DNA of 64,000 bases from Ectocarpus siliculosus (taxonomy: Eukaryota > Sar > Phaeophyceae > Ectocarpales > Ectocarpaceae), in assembly GCA_000310025.1 (NCBI GenBank), contig FN649752.1:118695-182694 (forward strand), in the 5' to 3' direction. Positions 23,603 to 36,731 of this stretch are shown piece by piece. Numbering within the stretch: the stretch's first letter is position 1; each line of letters opens with the position of its first letter. A program made the translations under genes and the position numbers. The notes beneath the pieces are model-generated. The model was not told the origin of the DNA, did not search any database, and saw nothing but the letters and a program-made list of their open reading frames with translations.

Positions 23603-26600
23603 GAAAGATGAAATACTGCTGTGAGTTTTTCTTAAAACACATGTCTTTGGCGCCCGCTCCGTCGGTTGCAAACATAAGACATGTCCGTCCCCGGTTGGTG
23701 TACAAGGAAGGTGTTGCTGGTTCTAGAAAAATCCTGTACCAACCGTGCTTGGAGTTGAACGACTGATAGTTGTCCCATTTTCACATAACCGCGAACGCTC
23801 GAGAGAGATTTGAGAGCTCTTGCTGCCGCTATCGCCTGCGCATCGTCCACGATTGCATCAACGCCGCCAAGAGGACCATGCCTATCTAAGAACCCCGAAG
23901 TACAAAAGAACGGGGTGACCCAAACCAGGGAAAACACCTTCCTACAGCAAGCCCCCCCCCAGGGCGAAGAAGGGATTATTCAGGGTGAGAGACTATCGCT
24001 CTGCTTTTTGAGTGCCTATTCCGCTTCCTTTGCATCCCGCTGTGCCGCTTTTTCCAGTTGTTCATCCCGTACAGCAGTAAGTGTACTCCGGCACGACCGA
24101 GCCCGGCACTACATAGTAGTATAATCTGCTTGTTACGAACGGTATACCAGCCCCTTCACTTCTAAGGACAAAACGATTGGCGAGGTTCAGAGTTTGACAG
24201 GGTCTACCCTCGGCCTGTTTCACTTACAGCTACATACATCAGTGACCAAGGTACATTCATCCGATCGTATGCAAAAGACCATGGAGAGGAAGTCGCAGCA
24301 CTGCGCGAAGAATTTTTTCACGTGTAGTAAACAAGCGAACACATCAGGGAGGGCAAGGAGTTCCGACAGCGTAGCCTGAGCCCATCACTCCCATCAGAAA
24401 CCTGTCACAGGCAACTACGTTGACTACCACACCGAAATCAAAGATTCCTCATGCTAATCCTATCACCACTCGGGGAGTATATGCATAATGTCCAATGTGT
24501 CGGCGGCTAGCGCCGCCACGCTGAGTGAAGCGAGACACAAGATGAATGACAATTAATTGTCGTTTGGATTATTGACTGTAAGCGTGTACTGGTGGTAAAT
24601 CACCCGCCCTTGCCATGTGCACGCTTGCCCTCTCTTTCCCTGCCCTCCCTCCGCCGTTGCTCTCTTCAGGTTCGCCAGCAGCTCTTGGCCGCTCAGTTTA
24701 CCGCCCGTAGTCCGCTAGCCTTGTCTTGGTCGCTGTGCTGCGTACCGTGAAGCCTTTCTTCTAGACAAAGATCCTCCGTTCTCGCTGGGCGGCCAGATGA
24801 TCCTGGGGCGCTGTCGGCGGGTACAGACCCGTTACAAGACGTCGATACGCCTTTGAGGTCGGCCTGTGTAGCCGGTGCTGTTCCGAATGGCCGGGGTCGG
24901 GTCCTCCCCCCCTTCTACGATGGTTTCCCGAACAACAGCCAGCCCTGCCGTCGTCGGTCGTCCCCCTTTTTTTCGCACAATTTGGCTCGTTGTTGTTTCC
25001 TTGAGGGGTTTGGCGTACGGCACTTGTCGAAAAGGGGGGTGAACGTGGCGGCGCGAGAGGAGCGCCGTGTGATTGGCGGTAGGTAGTGATTGTTGCTCGG
25101 AGCCCTGTCGTGTGTACGGCAAGCAGATCCTGCATGGCATCCGCTTTCAACAACCGAGCCTCAAGCCTCGATGGCGGCCTTTGGCCTTCCGAACGGTGCA
25201 AGTCAAACAGGAAAATATGAAAATATCGCTGCATTGACATACGGTAGGCTTGACACGGGCTGGTTCGTGTGGCTGCGATGAACGCTTTTTTCCCGATGAT
25301 GGATAGTCTTTTTCTCTGTTGTTGCACTTGTTTGGAGTAAGCATTTTTATACTCAATTGCTGAAAGAACACCCTCGATTGCAGATACATGCGTAAGCCCG
25401 CCTCCCCGCTTGTGTCCGCAACGTAACGGGATGACAATTGATCGGCACGTGTATCTCTCTGGGGCAATCCATGCTCATGACAGTCACGAACAAGTCGGAC
25501 TTGACCCTTTTCCTTTCCGGACACAAAACAATGCGAATGGAACATACGTGCTGTCAGATGTCCGACCCCTACGGCCAAAAACGTCGTGAACGTTTTTTCG
25601 GCCTCGTAACCCTAAGCCCGTCGTCCTCAACTCAAGTTTCCCCCGGAGACTTGTTTTTGGGATACGGTTTGCCAGGGCGTCAGTGACAGTGTAACCGGTC
25701 TATTGTCGTGTTGCATACAGCTGGGAAAAAGGCCCGGCACACCTGGCTCCAGTTCGAGAAGATGTGATGTACTATAAAGGGGTTATCAAACGGTTCGTTC
25801 AAGAGAACCCGCCTCTTCCTCCCGCACCCCCTTTTCTCCGAAAGTTCAAAAGTTCCCTTCCCCCCTCTCCCCTCCCAGAGGTGAGTTGACACCGATCGAA
25901 ATGTGAATGTGAAAGTGTCCCTCGCTCAGGAGCTATCAGTCAGAGGAGTATAGTGCTGTCGTGGGCCTTAACAAAAATGAATCTCCCGAGCCTCGCAAGG
26001 AGCGAGAGATTGACGGTTTCAGCAAAACTGTGTGCGGCGGAGCGATCAGCACAGCAAGCGCACAGAGACACGCCCTGTGTTTTTTCAAATTGAAGAATAA
26101 TTTCGGTTTCAGGCTCGGCGAACCGTTTCAACTGAACACGTTACAGGCACATGTCGTTCTGTTCAGCCCCGCACTATTGTTCACTTCTTGAGAGCTTGCG
26201 GCGAGAAGCAGTTATCCCCCGTTAACCGCAACTGAACCATCCCTCAACAGCTATCGATGTGCCTGCCACGTCAACAACTGGCGATCTTGATGGCCGTATT
26301 TGGTTGCTTACACTGGTAACTTGATGCCTACACTGGTGCGCGTGCCCCAACAAACCCACCGGAAAAAAGGCTCTACTAGAGTTAGATACACTATTAATAG
26401 CCTTTCCTACAGAGGGCCTCTCACCCGCTTCTTTTGGCTGCAAAACTCAGAACCACTTTTGGACGGACACGTACTTTTACGACGCAAAATGCCAAAAGAC
26501 TTCGCGCAAAGCATCAGTGCATGCCGCCGAGAACATCGTGGCACCGCAAGAACTACTTGCTAACCCGTGCCCCATGATTCAACAAAAGATGAAATCACTC

Positions 26601-26958
26601 GTGAACTAAATCTGACATCACGGCGTAAGCGTCACACACTCAACACAATAACAAAACACGCAAACTTACAAACAGCCACGGTACACCCCCTCCACCTCCC
26701 CTTCGAGGTAGGCGGGTCTTCTTACACACAGGAGACAACATGCAACGAATTTTGGCAGGAAGGCGTTGATGTAGGTTGCACCCGCTCCTGATACCGATCA
26801 AAAACGCAAGTACGACACTGAAGACTTAAGCCTCGTAAAGAACACACTACATATCAAGGTTGTTTACAATATGAATGCCAACCACAGGAAGAACCCGTTC
26901 AGGAAACAGAGGCGGAAAAAAACCCGTGGCACACGTTCATCTCTCCCGTCTGGTGGGT

Positions 26959-26975
26959 GGTGTTGAGGAAACACC
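26959..26975 (-). terminator. Histone 3' hairpin after H1
   Basis: On the minus strand this reads GGTGTTTCCTCAACACC, the same stem as beside the other canonical histone genes with loop TCCTC instead of TACTC. It begins 80 nt after the H1 stop. CACCACCCACC and then a purine stretch GGGAGAGATGAA follow. Confidence 0.8.
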
Positions 26976-27054
26976 AGGTTGCCGGAATCAATCGCGAACC
27001 TCGTGCGGCGAGGGGTTCGCGTTGGACGGGACAAAACTCGAAACGACGATGAGC

Positions 27055-29400
27055 TTATGCCTTCTTGGGAGCGGCAGCCTTCTTCTTGGGGGTGGAGGGC
27101 TTCTTCTTGGTGGTGGTCTTCTTAGAAGCGGGCTTCTTGGCGGTTGTGGGCTTCTTCTTAGTGACGGTCTTCTTGGTGGTGATGGCCTTCTTGGCGGCGG
27201 GCTTCTTGGTCGTGGTCTTCTTGACAGCGGGCTTCTTGGCCACCTTCTTCTTCGGCACCTTCTTCTTGACGACCTTCTTCACCACCTTCTTTTTCACGAC
27301 CTTCTTCTTCGGGGCGGGCTTCTTCGCCTCGGCGCTCAGCTTGTAAGAGGCCTTCATCTGCTTGGCGGTGAAAAGGGCAGTAAGTAGTAGGAGGACAAGG
27401 GAGTCAGGTCACATTCGGCAGCAAAATTCACTTACGAAGCACACAAGAGCACTCCGCATGCGGATGGATTCGGGCGACATGCACGATGACGTAGCCCCGG
27501 GCCGAGCCTGGAGCGGAGAATGGACATGCGACTTGTTCATTGTGTTCTTTCTTCACCATCAGTCTGATTGGGATGTTGTCATATTATGCACAGCGTCCTT
27601 GAGCGGGGACGGTTTCATGTGGCAAGAAGGTACCGCACCGGTAGAGGTACAGTTGGGGCCCACGAGTAAGAAACGTCAATTTCGGGTCGAGGCTCAAAGT
27701 CTTATTTGTCTGGCTGTTGGTCGAATACTCATGATTTTTCTTGCAATGACAATTTCTCATGGTTTGGCTCTGTCGCCTGGCTTGTATACGTCACTTCAGT
27801 TATTACAGTTGCCGTTTCTTATGTTACCCATTCTTTCGACAACCATGCCCTCCATCCACGAACGTCTCCCAACCGATGAGTGCGAAACGCAGAAACTAAA
27901 TGGACAAATCACTTCCTGGGGTCTCGTCTAACTGGTGCTGCCAAGGTGCCGAGGTGTGCCGCCCCCCCCTGTGCAACAATCGAAACAATGCATCGTTCAG
28001 AAGAAACGCACAAAGACATTCAAGCTATTTGCCATGAGCTCCGGTCCCCAGTTGTAGTTTCTGATGTCTCATGCCTCTGTGGGTACGTGTTTTCTTATTC
28101 GGATGTTTCTTATATTTGCGTCCGTTTTGAGGTGTGTTTCTTAGGTCAATTTTTCTCATTGTTTCTCAAAGTTGAGGGTCTTGTTCTTGAATAAGTTTTC
28201 TTAATGGCGGGCCGCAACTGTACCAAAGCAGTTATTTACGTGGTCGATAGTTAAATGCTCCACTGCTCCACATCCGTGACGATGCAATTGCCGAAAAGAA
28301 GGGTTTAGAAAACATCTTGTCAAGACAAGTCTTCTCTGTGCACGTTTCGGTCGGGTAGCACCTTCGGACCCTTTTGGTTGTGCAGCACGACCCATCTTCA
28401 CAGAACGATCGCCCGCTCACCTGTCGTTCGTCTCTTCACTCTGACGGTGACACCAACAAAATACTTGCAAACAAATATCACTATTATATTGCTGTACGTG
28501 CATAAATCTACTGGACGAGCAGTTAACAAAAGTTCCCTTTTTATCCGGGAGGACAGGCAACAGGACACGACCAGCAACTGAGGGCAGCCGTTGCTGTTGT
28601 TTGGACTTCATGTGGCGTGCACCACGGATTTCAATTTCTCGACTCGCTCGTGAAACAACCCGGTCGCGCACTCTCCATTGCTACTGGCTGTATCTACAGG
28701 TGTGAAGCTTTCATAAAAGAATGCTGCTGCGGTAGTTTTGGTGCTGCTGTATTGCGGGCAGCTATGATACGTCCCGGTGAGGAGAAGAGAGACATGTAGA
28801 AACGGCGGTGAAGCACTGGTGTTGGATTCTTTTCTGAACTGTACGGTGCATACAAGTACCGGTTCAAGGGATTCTTTGCCGGTAAAAATGTTGGAGATGG
28901 AAATCGAGGGCAGCCGTAACGAACACATGTTGTAGCGCCCTCGTGACAAAGGGATACCGACCATGGGTGCACATGAACATCCGCCGGGTTCCCCCGCAAC
29001 GCACCTTGATGAACTTGCCAGACTCCACTCCCTTCTTGAGGGCGCCGCGCATCTGGTGCGGCGTGAAGTTGAGGGTAGGGTAGGTGGCGGTGATGCTCTT
29101 CTTGATGGCCTGGATGGAGGATCCGTTCCGCTCCTTGAGGGTCTTGATGGCATCAAATACCATCTGTGGCGCAAGGAGAGAAACGCACGAGAACGAGAAA
29201 CGATCGAGAGGGGGGAGGGAGCACGGTCGACAAGGTATATAGTCCACACACGACACACCAATAGCCGGCACCGAGGAGGCTAGAACAAACTTGCCGAAAG
29301 AGCCGAAAGACTCAAAACGTCAAGACTCCCCGCCAGACCAGCAGTCAAAACGGACTAAATCGTCACTCACCACGTTGTACGTGGGCTTGGCGGTCGACAT
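27055..29400 (-). CDS. Linker histone H1, three exons, 163 aa
   Basis: Exons 29400-29371, 29163-29005 and 27357-27055 join in phase. Residues 1-10 are MSTAKPTYNV. Residues 11-73 plus the start of exon 3 form the winged-helix globular domain, with DAIKTLKERNGSSIQAIKK and GALKKGVESGKFIK then MKASYKLSAEAKK, closely resembling plant and algal H1. The last 85 residues are almost only Lys, Ala, Pro, Thr and Val, the DNA-binding tail. H1 binds linker DNA and compacts chromatin. Oddly for a gene with a histone 3' hairpin it has two introns, one of 1647 bp. It is divergent from H3 with 356 bp between the starts. No other exon is needed between exons 2 and 3. Confidence 0.9.
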
Positions 29401-29606
29401 GGTTGATTGCTGGTGCTGTTGCTGGCGTTCGTAGGTGCTGGCGAGGGGTCTGTGAGCTGGCAGCTACTTCATTGTTTACCGGCTCTCGTTTGTCGCCGTG
29501 TTTTTTTTTTTAATCTGCATATTAGCAAACGGTTAGAGGGGAGTTCAACCACCAGCTGAAACGCTCAGGTTCCCATTCGAAATTCATTTGAAATCCGGCG
29601 CTTTCC

Positions 29607-29611
29607 ATTGG
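29607..29611 (-). promoter_or_regulatory. CCAAT motif between H1 and H3
   Basis: ATTGG on the plus strand (CCAAT on the minus) lies 146 bp before the H3 start. It is the only clear CCAAT in the 356-bp H1/H3 spacer. Function is inferred from its position and the matching motifs in the two other histone spacers. Confidence 0.4.
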
Positions 29612-29735
29612 CCAGAAATTGACAAGGCTAACTCGCCGCATCTTCGGTTCCTCCGCTGCTCCGATGTCCTCGTGTCCTCGTCCTTACCCTCCCACCTCCC
29701 ACTCTTCCCACTCCCCATCTTGTCCATTCACGTAG

Positions 29736-30167
<432 letters not shown>

Positions 30168-30247
30168 GTCGTCACAGCCTAGGCTGTATCGATGGAGGCC
30201 ACTAACTCTCTACCTAAGTGAGTCAGTCCTCCCCCAACAACTACCCT

Positions 30248-30264
30248 GGTGTTTACTCAACACC
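30248..30264 (+). terminator. Histone 3' hairpin after H3
   Basis: GGTGTTTACTCAACACC, identical to the H4 copy, in the same CCCT...ACCACCC context. A purine run GAGGAAAAA lies about 14 nt downstream. Confidence 0.8.
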
Positions 30265-33200
30265 ACCCTTCGCATCGAGGAAAAATTGCTCGTCGAGCTG
30301 CGTCGTTGGCAAAATTCAAAATTACACCAGTACAATGTGTTGACCAGAGCAGGTTGCAGTGTGTCTACCCCCAAATCCATCACTCACTCCGTCATCAAGT
30401 GGGTTGATGCAACCATTGAAGACTGATATGAGTTTGTTGGTTGTTTACCGCGCGCAGTTGATTTTTACTGGTTGTGCGGTCTGCGGCATCGGAATGTTCT
30501 ACTGCTGTACGTACGCATACATCCGTATTCAGGCACATCTACTTTTGTCGTAAAAGCACGAGGAGGGTGCCAGTGCCTGAGATGCATATTGTACGGACGG
30601 TGTCTTTTGAAAGAATAAGATATACAATAGCGAAAATCCTTTGGCGAAGGTGAGGTGGACATAGCAGTCAGCCGCAGTCCAGTCCTGATTGTTACACGGA
30701 AGTGTCAATCGAGAATTCCTTGTCTCTGTTCCAAGGCCTTCTGCGTTCCTCAAGGCCGCGGTGGACTAAAAAAAACATACAGGGTTCAACGCCACCTCAT
30801 TCTTGAACCCCGTGGAATGTATCACTTGAAAACAACAGAAAGCAGTGTAGGGCAGTTCGAACCGAACAAGATTTTTTCATAGCCTGCAATGTGATGGTCG
30901 TCACCTTCGCCAGAGATGAGAGAGACACCAAGAACCGTACGCAACGAGCGGGCTCGTTCCGCCATTTGCATGTATTACACATCGCACAGCGCGGCAGATC
31001 TCTCTCTCGCTCCCGTATTTCTCCAGTGTTGCACACTTTCGCATATCGTAATCGAGCATCTTCAGCGTCTTCCTGCTTCAACTGATTCCGGCGCCTTGTT
31101 TGACGTCGGACCCTATACATAACCAACCACCACCTTAACCTGTACTCCCCCACAGCTTCCGGCATGTATTTCCGGGTGTTGGATTGCATGGTCAATGACA
31201 ACTTGTCTAGTTCCACCGTCACGTCGCCAATATTGTTGTCGGGGTAAAGCCTCCTGATCTGGCTCTTGCACATATCGGCTGGAGTATGCACCCTTTCCAT
31301 ACAAGACGCTCTACGGCACTACTGCCAATCGAAAGGCGGTGTCCTTCAGCGCCACATGCCGACCACAATGAACATTTTGTACAAAGGACCCCGACGTTCC
31401 CAGGAAAGTGGAGCATGGTATTCCGGGCAGTACAACAACGACGATTTCTAGAGTTCGAGGACGATCGATCGTAGACAGACGCGGCCACCATGTCCAGTGC
31501 CGTACTCAGCGCCCATACCAAAACCTCCATGGCATCAGCACCCATGACCCTATGTAGCCCATCATGCCCCCACCCATATCGTTTCTCATGTTAATCTCGA
31601 ACCTCAGGGACCCTACCTGTTCGGAATCAATCAAGAGCGTTCCACACCCTTTTTCTAACCCATCACACCACCTGCTCCTTTTCGGATCTCACGCACGTTT
31701 CGATACGGTACAAAAGTCGATGAAAACTGCACTGCTGTTGTGGCAGCGGCACGGTCTCGGCCCAAATGGCAGTCTATCGAGTCTCATCTCGCCGCCCACT
31801 GGTGTTGCACAATCCAAGGGCTTCACGGATTGCTCGCAATCCCTTGCTCGGTATCCGTTGTGGGCGCCTATTGCCGTGCTTCTTGCTCAACAGACGACAC
31901 GACCGGAGCAACACTAGACGTCTCCACGTTTAATGCTTCTGGCTCCACTTTCACGCCGTCTTCAACCTTAGTAGACACTCGAGGAGCAGCCCCTGACTCC
32001 TCCTCCTCCACCACGTGCTAAGTGCTAAGGTAGGTATGGACACAGGCCTCCCGGGAGCAGCCACAACCTCGGACTTGTGCTCCGCCCTTGACTGAGACCC
32101 CACCTGCCCGCCCCCAAATCTCTGTACAACATCTGTTCTTAACCGCCCCCAACACTCATCGTCTTCCCACCCGTCCACCACATCCTTGCGAGGAGATAAT
32201 CCCCTACGGCTTCCGAAAGTTCCTCTGGATCCTCCCCCTCGCGGAGATGGTCAACCTGGTCCCCCACAGTTCCTTCCTTGAAACCAGCAGCGGCCTGCCT
32301 GCCACGCCCAGATCCTGAGTTTAGGTGGACCCACTCCCAGAACACATGGAACATGTGTTTGAATCATTGAAAGCCGCATCCAATCATTGATTTGCGCCCT
32401 GTAAACACCTTTCCCTACCACGCCCGGGGGCTCAACACCCCTACCTACCCGGAAATCTTGGCGAGGAGCAGGAACTTTGACGACGTAGGTGTTGCATGTA
32501 CCTACCCCCTTGCATCGCAGGAACTTGCCACGGACGAGGACACAGCCGGCCCACTCAAAGTCGCTTTATGTGCAGATAGATGTAGAAGTAAGGGCTGTTG
32601 TTGTCTTGTTGCTGCTCGGACGCGTACAAATTGGCCTGATCGCCATGTACGAGGTTTACTTTTTTTCGATCGCATGCAACGCATGAAAACCTTTCTTTCT
32701 GGGTCTCTAGTTCATCAAATCCAACTCTATATCGAGAACCGTTTACCATCCACGACCTTGATTGCTTGTTGGTGTCAAGCGGAATGCCGAATTCGGCTCT
32801 CATGCCTGCTACGCAGAAATTTGCATGTTCTCATCGGGTGGAAAATCGTTCCATTCCCTATCAAGTTCCATATCCAGGTAGAACCGTTTTCCACTCGCTA
32901 CACGAGGCGCCCTTCCATGCTCGGGCCACCCTCTTCAGTGGTATAGTTGGGGTGTCTTACGGGATACGCGGTATAATCATCACGGACCCTTTTTTATAGC
33001 CTCTCCGCAGCTTGCCGCCACCACGTTCTCTTCATATATATTCTAGGCCAAACGCTGATTGATCACGACATAACACGACTTGTGTTGATAGTTACAGGTT
33101 ACCATATCACCTGGGTGAGAACCCCACGCGCTCTCTTCTAAGGGATCTCCCTACTATGTATCGTCAATCAACCTCCTGATGAGAAATCAATTGCCGCTTA

Positions 33201-33381
33201 TTGGCGAAAATCATGGTTGTCACCGAACAGCTTCAAAAAGTCACCTCTGAAGTATTTCTCCTGTACGTAAAGTGTTTGCATGAGTTGAATAAACACTGCT
33301 GTGAATATAGGCCTGCCTTGACCATGAAAAATACAGCAGCATTTGTGAGAGATGCACAAGGAGCGGTTTTGGTATGCAGTA
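30265..33381. other. Intergenic, mostly featureless
   Basis: No gene I can support. On the minus strand a short acidic open stretch (32018-31868, ending at a TAG) and a neighbouring open stretch near 32354-32139 have protein-like composition, but I could not connect them with splice sites into a gene. They may be remnants of a degraded gene or transposon. Confidence 0.3.
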
Positions 33382-34330
33382 CAGTGGGGGCCCCTCAATA
33401 ACGCCGGTATGTGCCCAGCGCATCGACCGGTGCTATTGGAATAGTGCCTCAATAGCGCCACAACCGGTGCTATTGAGGGCTCAGAACCCTCAACATCGCC
33501 GGTTGTGGCACTATTGAGGGGTAATGGTCATGTGGCGCAGCGATTGCGCTTTACGGAGCCAAGATATTCACAAATTGAACAAGAAACTATTGGCTGGTGA
33601 AGTGGGCGGACTGCAAAGGACAAATTATGTTCCTGGACTGCCTAGAGTTGTGGTATTAGATGATCATCTCGAAAGGAGGCAGCATGCTGATCCTCCTGCC
33701 TCACAAATAGGCGCTGTGCAGCCGGAAAAGTTGCTGTTACAGAGAGGACTCCGCGACAGCGAAATGACGACACAACTGCACCCGATGCACCATTCAATGG
33801 AAAAAAAAATCACAGAGTTGCAAAGAATCGAACAACAGCAAAGTAAAACAGATGTGGACGAGAAACGCGCAACAGCACTCTTTTCGCCTTGCCAGCTTTG
33901 ACTAAACACGGACACGTACGGCAGATGCGGTGCATGTCCTTGTCGTCTGCGATGCCTCCCCAATTGCCGTGGAGCCGCCCGCCACATCCTCCCTGACAGC
34001 ATTGCCCATGAGGGGGTTCTGGCGAAGTGTCGGGCGACTTGCACAGTTCACCTTCCGCATGGCATGGTGCACCTCTATTCATACGTATTCTGTAGAGCTG
34101 GGTCTGTAGATGCACGCGTGTACCCCTCCTGGTGTGTAAGCTCCTGAGGGCAGGCGCGTGGTGTGTGGTTTGTGTGTGTAACAAAATACAACCGGCGCTA
34201 TGGCGGGGTGTTGAGGTGCCCAAACCGGCGTTATTGAGGGCTTCTGGCTGGGCCCAGCAATTTCACCGGCGCTATAGAGGGCCACCGGGATTGTTCAACC
34301 AGCGTTATTGAGGGGGCCCCCTCACAGCTG
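33382..34330. mobile_element. About 949-bp CAGT-ended inverted-repeat element
   Basis: The left end reads CAGTGGGGGCCCCTCAATAA and the right end, read inward, CAGCTGTGAGGGGGCCCCCT followed by CAATAACGC. TA lies outside both ends (33380-33381 and 34331-34332). Multiple inward CCTCAATAGCGCC-like motifs flank each terminus. The ends match the 178-bp element at 5014 at 14 of 18 positions, so the two belong to related families, probably pogo-like. The 125-codon frame inside (33524-33901) shows no transposase motif I can recognise, so this looks non-autonomous. Confidence 0.65.
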
Positions 34331-34478
34331 TAGTCACAACGTGGAACTTTGCAGCAAAGCAATTATAATAGTACTGTAGGAGCACAGGGTGTGCAGGAGA
34401 GAGGGCTGCGTGCAAGAACAGCAATGAAGTACAGTGGGGGAAATATGATACAAATGGAAAGGCTGGGAAAAAACCCCG

Positions 34479-34689
34479 TAATTGTGCGTGTTATCGCACC
34501 CCCGTGTTAGCGTTTTCTATAGCGTATTTTTCCACAACCAGGGAGGTATCACCTCCGAAGAGGAAGGTTTTGGAAACATCTCGTCGACGGCTTTCCGGAG
34601 AGATATCAGTTAGTGTTCGCGGCCTCCTAGTTGTGGAGAAAACGCTATAGAAAAATGCTAACACGGAGGTGCGATAACACGCACAATTA
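34479..34689. mobile_element. 211-bp MITE with about 67-bp inverted repeats
   Basis: The left arm opens TAATTGTGCGTGTTATCGCA (34479 on) and the right arm is its near-perfect reverse complement ending at 34689. The arms cover about 67 bp each, with a few mismatches, and enclose a short centre. There is no coding capacity. Such a long hairpin can fold as RNA or cruciform DNA. Confidence 0.8.
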
Positions 34690-34985
34690 CTACAGTACCT
34701 ACGGTAGTGAGCTGATCAACCCGAGCAAGTGACACGCACATGATGGTTCGTATAGAGTTAGATGTGCACCTGGATACATGCAACCCTCTGCACCAGATTA
34801 CTATCGTATATAAAATCTGTACCATATGCATTGGATGGAACAGCTAGCTAGATGCCGCGAAAATACCGCAAGCGGATGCAAGGTCGAGCAAGACTACGCA
34901 CGCACGTAAAACGCATATGCGCGCATGTATCGTAGACTACAAGATAACGAACCCACAGAAGAAACCACACACCCCACAGAATACG

Positions 34986-35710
34986 ACACCCCGGTGATAA
35001 TTTTGGGCGTTTCTGACAAAACAATCGATTTATCACCGGGGCTACATAAGATAACACACCCCTTTAGGTTACGCCGCATACATTCACGGCGCCCCTCCTT
35101 CTATCACCGGGGTGATACAGCATCTACCCCGTGGGCATGTGGGCATCGCACACACCGACAACATATGCGTAACTCTCTTTTGGTCGAACCCAATAGCAAG
35201 GTATGCAACAGCCTACTTTTTTGTGTGAGGGGGCAGGACGGTTGGCGCACTCTGTGGCCACCGAGGTCATGTGCTCAGGAGTTTGGTCACCTCCGTCGAG
35301 CTCCTTTGCTTTTACAACATTCCGCAGAACCACAAGTCGTGAGCTGTTCGGACAGGCATAGCTATCACACACACCCGCAATACCACACCCCTTCAAGTGT
35401 GCGGCAGCAGCGGTTCAACGATACAAGCAGTGTTATGGCACCTCCTTTTCTATCACACACCCTCATTGTCACACCCCCAAACACGCCCTGTGGGTGTTCG
35501 GACGTGCTATCATGCACCCTTGTTACCAAGCCCTCATTTATCACACCCCCAAACACACCCAGTGCGTGTTCGGACGTGGTATCATCCCCCCTCAGGGCCC
35601 CCTGCGAGCTGCACTTTATCACCCGTGCTACATAAGATACCACCCCCCCCCACAGGATACCACACCTGGTGAAGATATGTTTAAAGCCCAAAATGTTATC
35701 ACCGGGGTGT
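34986..35710. mobile_element. 725-bp inverted-repeat element
   Basis: ACACCCCGGTGATAATTTTG (34986 on) is matched at the right end (35686-35710) by an inverted copy with a 2-nt indel. Just inside, GCTACATAAGATA recurs near both ends. The middle carries repeated TATCACACCCCC and CCAAACAC motifs. No transposase is visible; it looks like a non-autonomous DNA element of unknown superfamily. Confidence 0.55.
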
Positions 35711-36270
35711 ATTATCTTATGTCGTCTACGGTATGCGTATGAAAATGCAAATCACATCAGGTTGCAGAGGGAATCGATGAGTTTACATAAATAATGTGCA
35801 AGCAGGACGATGAACACTAGACCACTATGAATAGTCATGTACCCTGAACGAAAGGACCTGAAACACAACGGACCGATATTACGGTGGAACACGAACATTT
35901 TTGTTCCAAGTTTCAAGAAATCTGGACTACCAAATTTTAATACAAGCAACATCAAGATTGCAGAGCAGGTGGAGAAAATACAAGGAATCCTATACGGCCC
36001 CTGGCCGATGCGTCCAACATACTGCTATAAACCGAGAGAACAGGGAGACTGGCGCACTCAACTGGATGAAATGGGACGAGAGGACCAAGACAAGCCCGAC
36101 TTGCTCGTGTTACGCAACGGAATCACTTTGCCACGGGAGATGTGATTGGGTCACGTGCATAAAAAACGACAGAAGGAAACAGTGATTATACCTACAGTAG
36201 TCACACGGCTGTTCTACAGCAGTACTGGTACAGAAGAACCCGAACTGGTTTTTTCTTCAGTGGTTTGGGT
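35711..36270. other. Intergenic before H2B, no gene seen
   Basis: A 102-codon plus-strand frame (35837-36145) has no recognisable domain or conserved context. I make no gene call. Confidence 0.4.
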
Positions 36271-36287
36271 GGTGTTGAGTAAACACC
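36271..36287 (-). terminator. Histone 3' hairpin after H2B
   Basis: On the minus strand this reads GGTGTTTACTCAACACC, 94 nt after the H2B stop, flanked by AACCT and ACCACCC. A purine stretch TGAAGAAAAAA lies downstream. Confidence 0.8.
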
Positions 36288-36380
36288 AGGTTGGTTTTGC
36301 TGGTTGCGGGAGCCGAAGCTATGTTGGCACCCCACAGAAAGACGTGGCCCCTGAAGAACAGAGCGCACCTCGCTTGCTGA

Positions 36381-36731
36381 TTAGGACGAGGTGAACTTGG
36401 TGACGGCCTTGGTGCCCTCGGAAACGGCGTGCTTGGCGAGCTCTCCGGGAAGCATCAGGCGCACGGCGGTCTGGACCTCGCGGGAGGACAGGGTCGCCTT
36501 CTTGTTGTAGCGGGTGAGCTTGCCGGACTCGCCGGCCACGCGCTCGAACACGTCGTTGATGAACGAGTTCATGATGGACATGCCGCGCTTGGAGATACCG
36601 GTGTCGGGGTGGACCTGCTTGAGCACCTTGTAGATGTACGACGAGTACGACTCGGTCCTCTTGTTGGTCCTCTTCTTGTCGCCGGCCTTCTTGGGCGCCT
36701 TGGCGGACTTCTTGGAGGGGGTCTTGGCCAT
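36381..36731 (-). CDS. Histone H2B, 116 aa, intronless
   Basis: A short Lys/Ala-rich tail ([20 protein letters not shown]) leads into the H2B fold: [40 protein letters not shown], and the C-terminal helix [20 protein letters not shown] ending TSS. The conserved ubiquitination lysine (AVTK) is present, with Phe after it where Tyr is usual. H2B pairs with H2A in the nucleosome. The gene is head-to-head with H2A, 368 bp between starts, and carries the histone hairpin. No intron is present. Confidence 0.98.
   Translation of the reverse strand: MAKTPSKKSAKAPKKAGDKKRTNKRTESYSSYIYKVLKQVHPDTGISKRGMSIMNSFINDVFERVAGESGKLTRYNKKATLSSREVQTAVRLMLPGELAKHAVSEGTKAVTKFTSS

Larger units (their letters stand above)
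22890..27054. other. Intergenic between H4 and H1, no gene seen
   Basis: After the H4 hairpin I find no supportable coding region or RNA gene. The stretch contains a duplicated segment of about 95 bp (23241-23335 and 23505-23602, listed separately), a GGCGGCTAGCGCCGCC palindrome near 24504, and the H1 hairpin at the far end. Frames of up to 188 codons near 24761-25327 look like chance. Confidence 0.45.

Noticed and set aside
27362-27931. 189-codon plus-strand frame
   Set aside because: It lies wholly in the large H1 intron and shows no family resemblance.
31868-32354. Minus-strand acidic open stretches resembling part of a gene
   Set aside because: No start, domain or phase-consistent splice joins could be found, so no gene is called.
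33524-33901. 125-codon frame inside the CAGT-ended element as a transposase
   Set aside because: No DDE triad, helix-turn-helix or other transposase motif can be recognised.
34925-35635. 236-codon plus-strand frame rich in HTP and TPS
   Set aside because: It reads through the repeated TATCACACCCCC units of the 725-bp inverted-repeat element.
30265-36270. Integrated large DNA virus sequence of the kind known in Ectocarpus
   Set aside because: No viral structural or replication gene is recognisable in the window; the stretch holds small non-autonomous elements.
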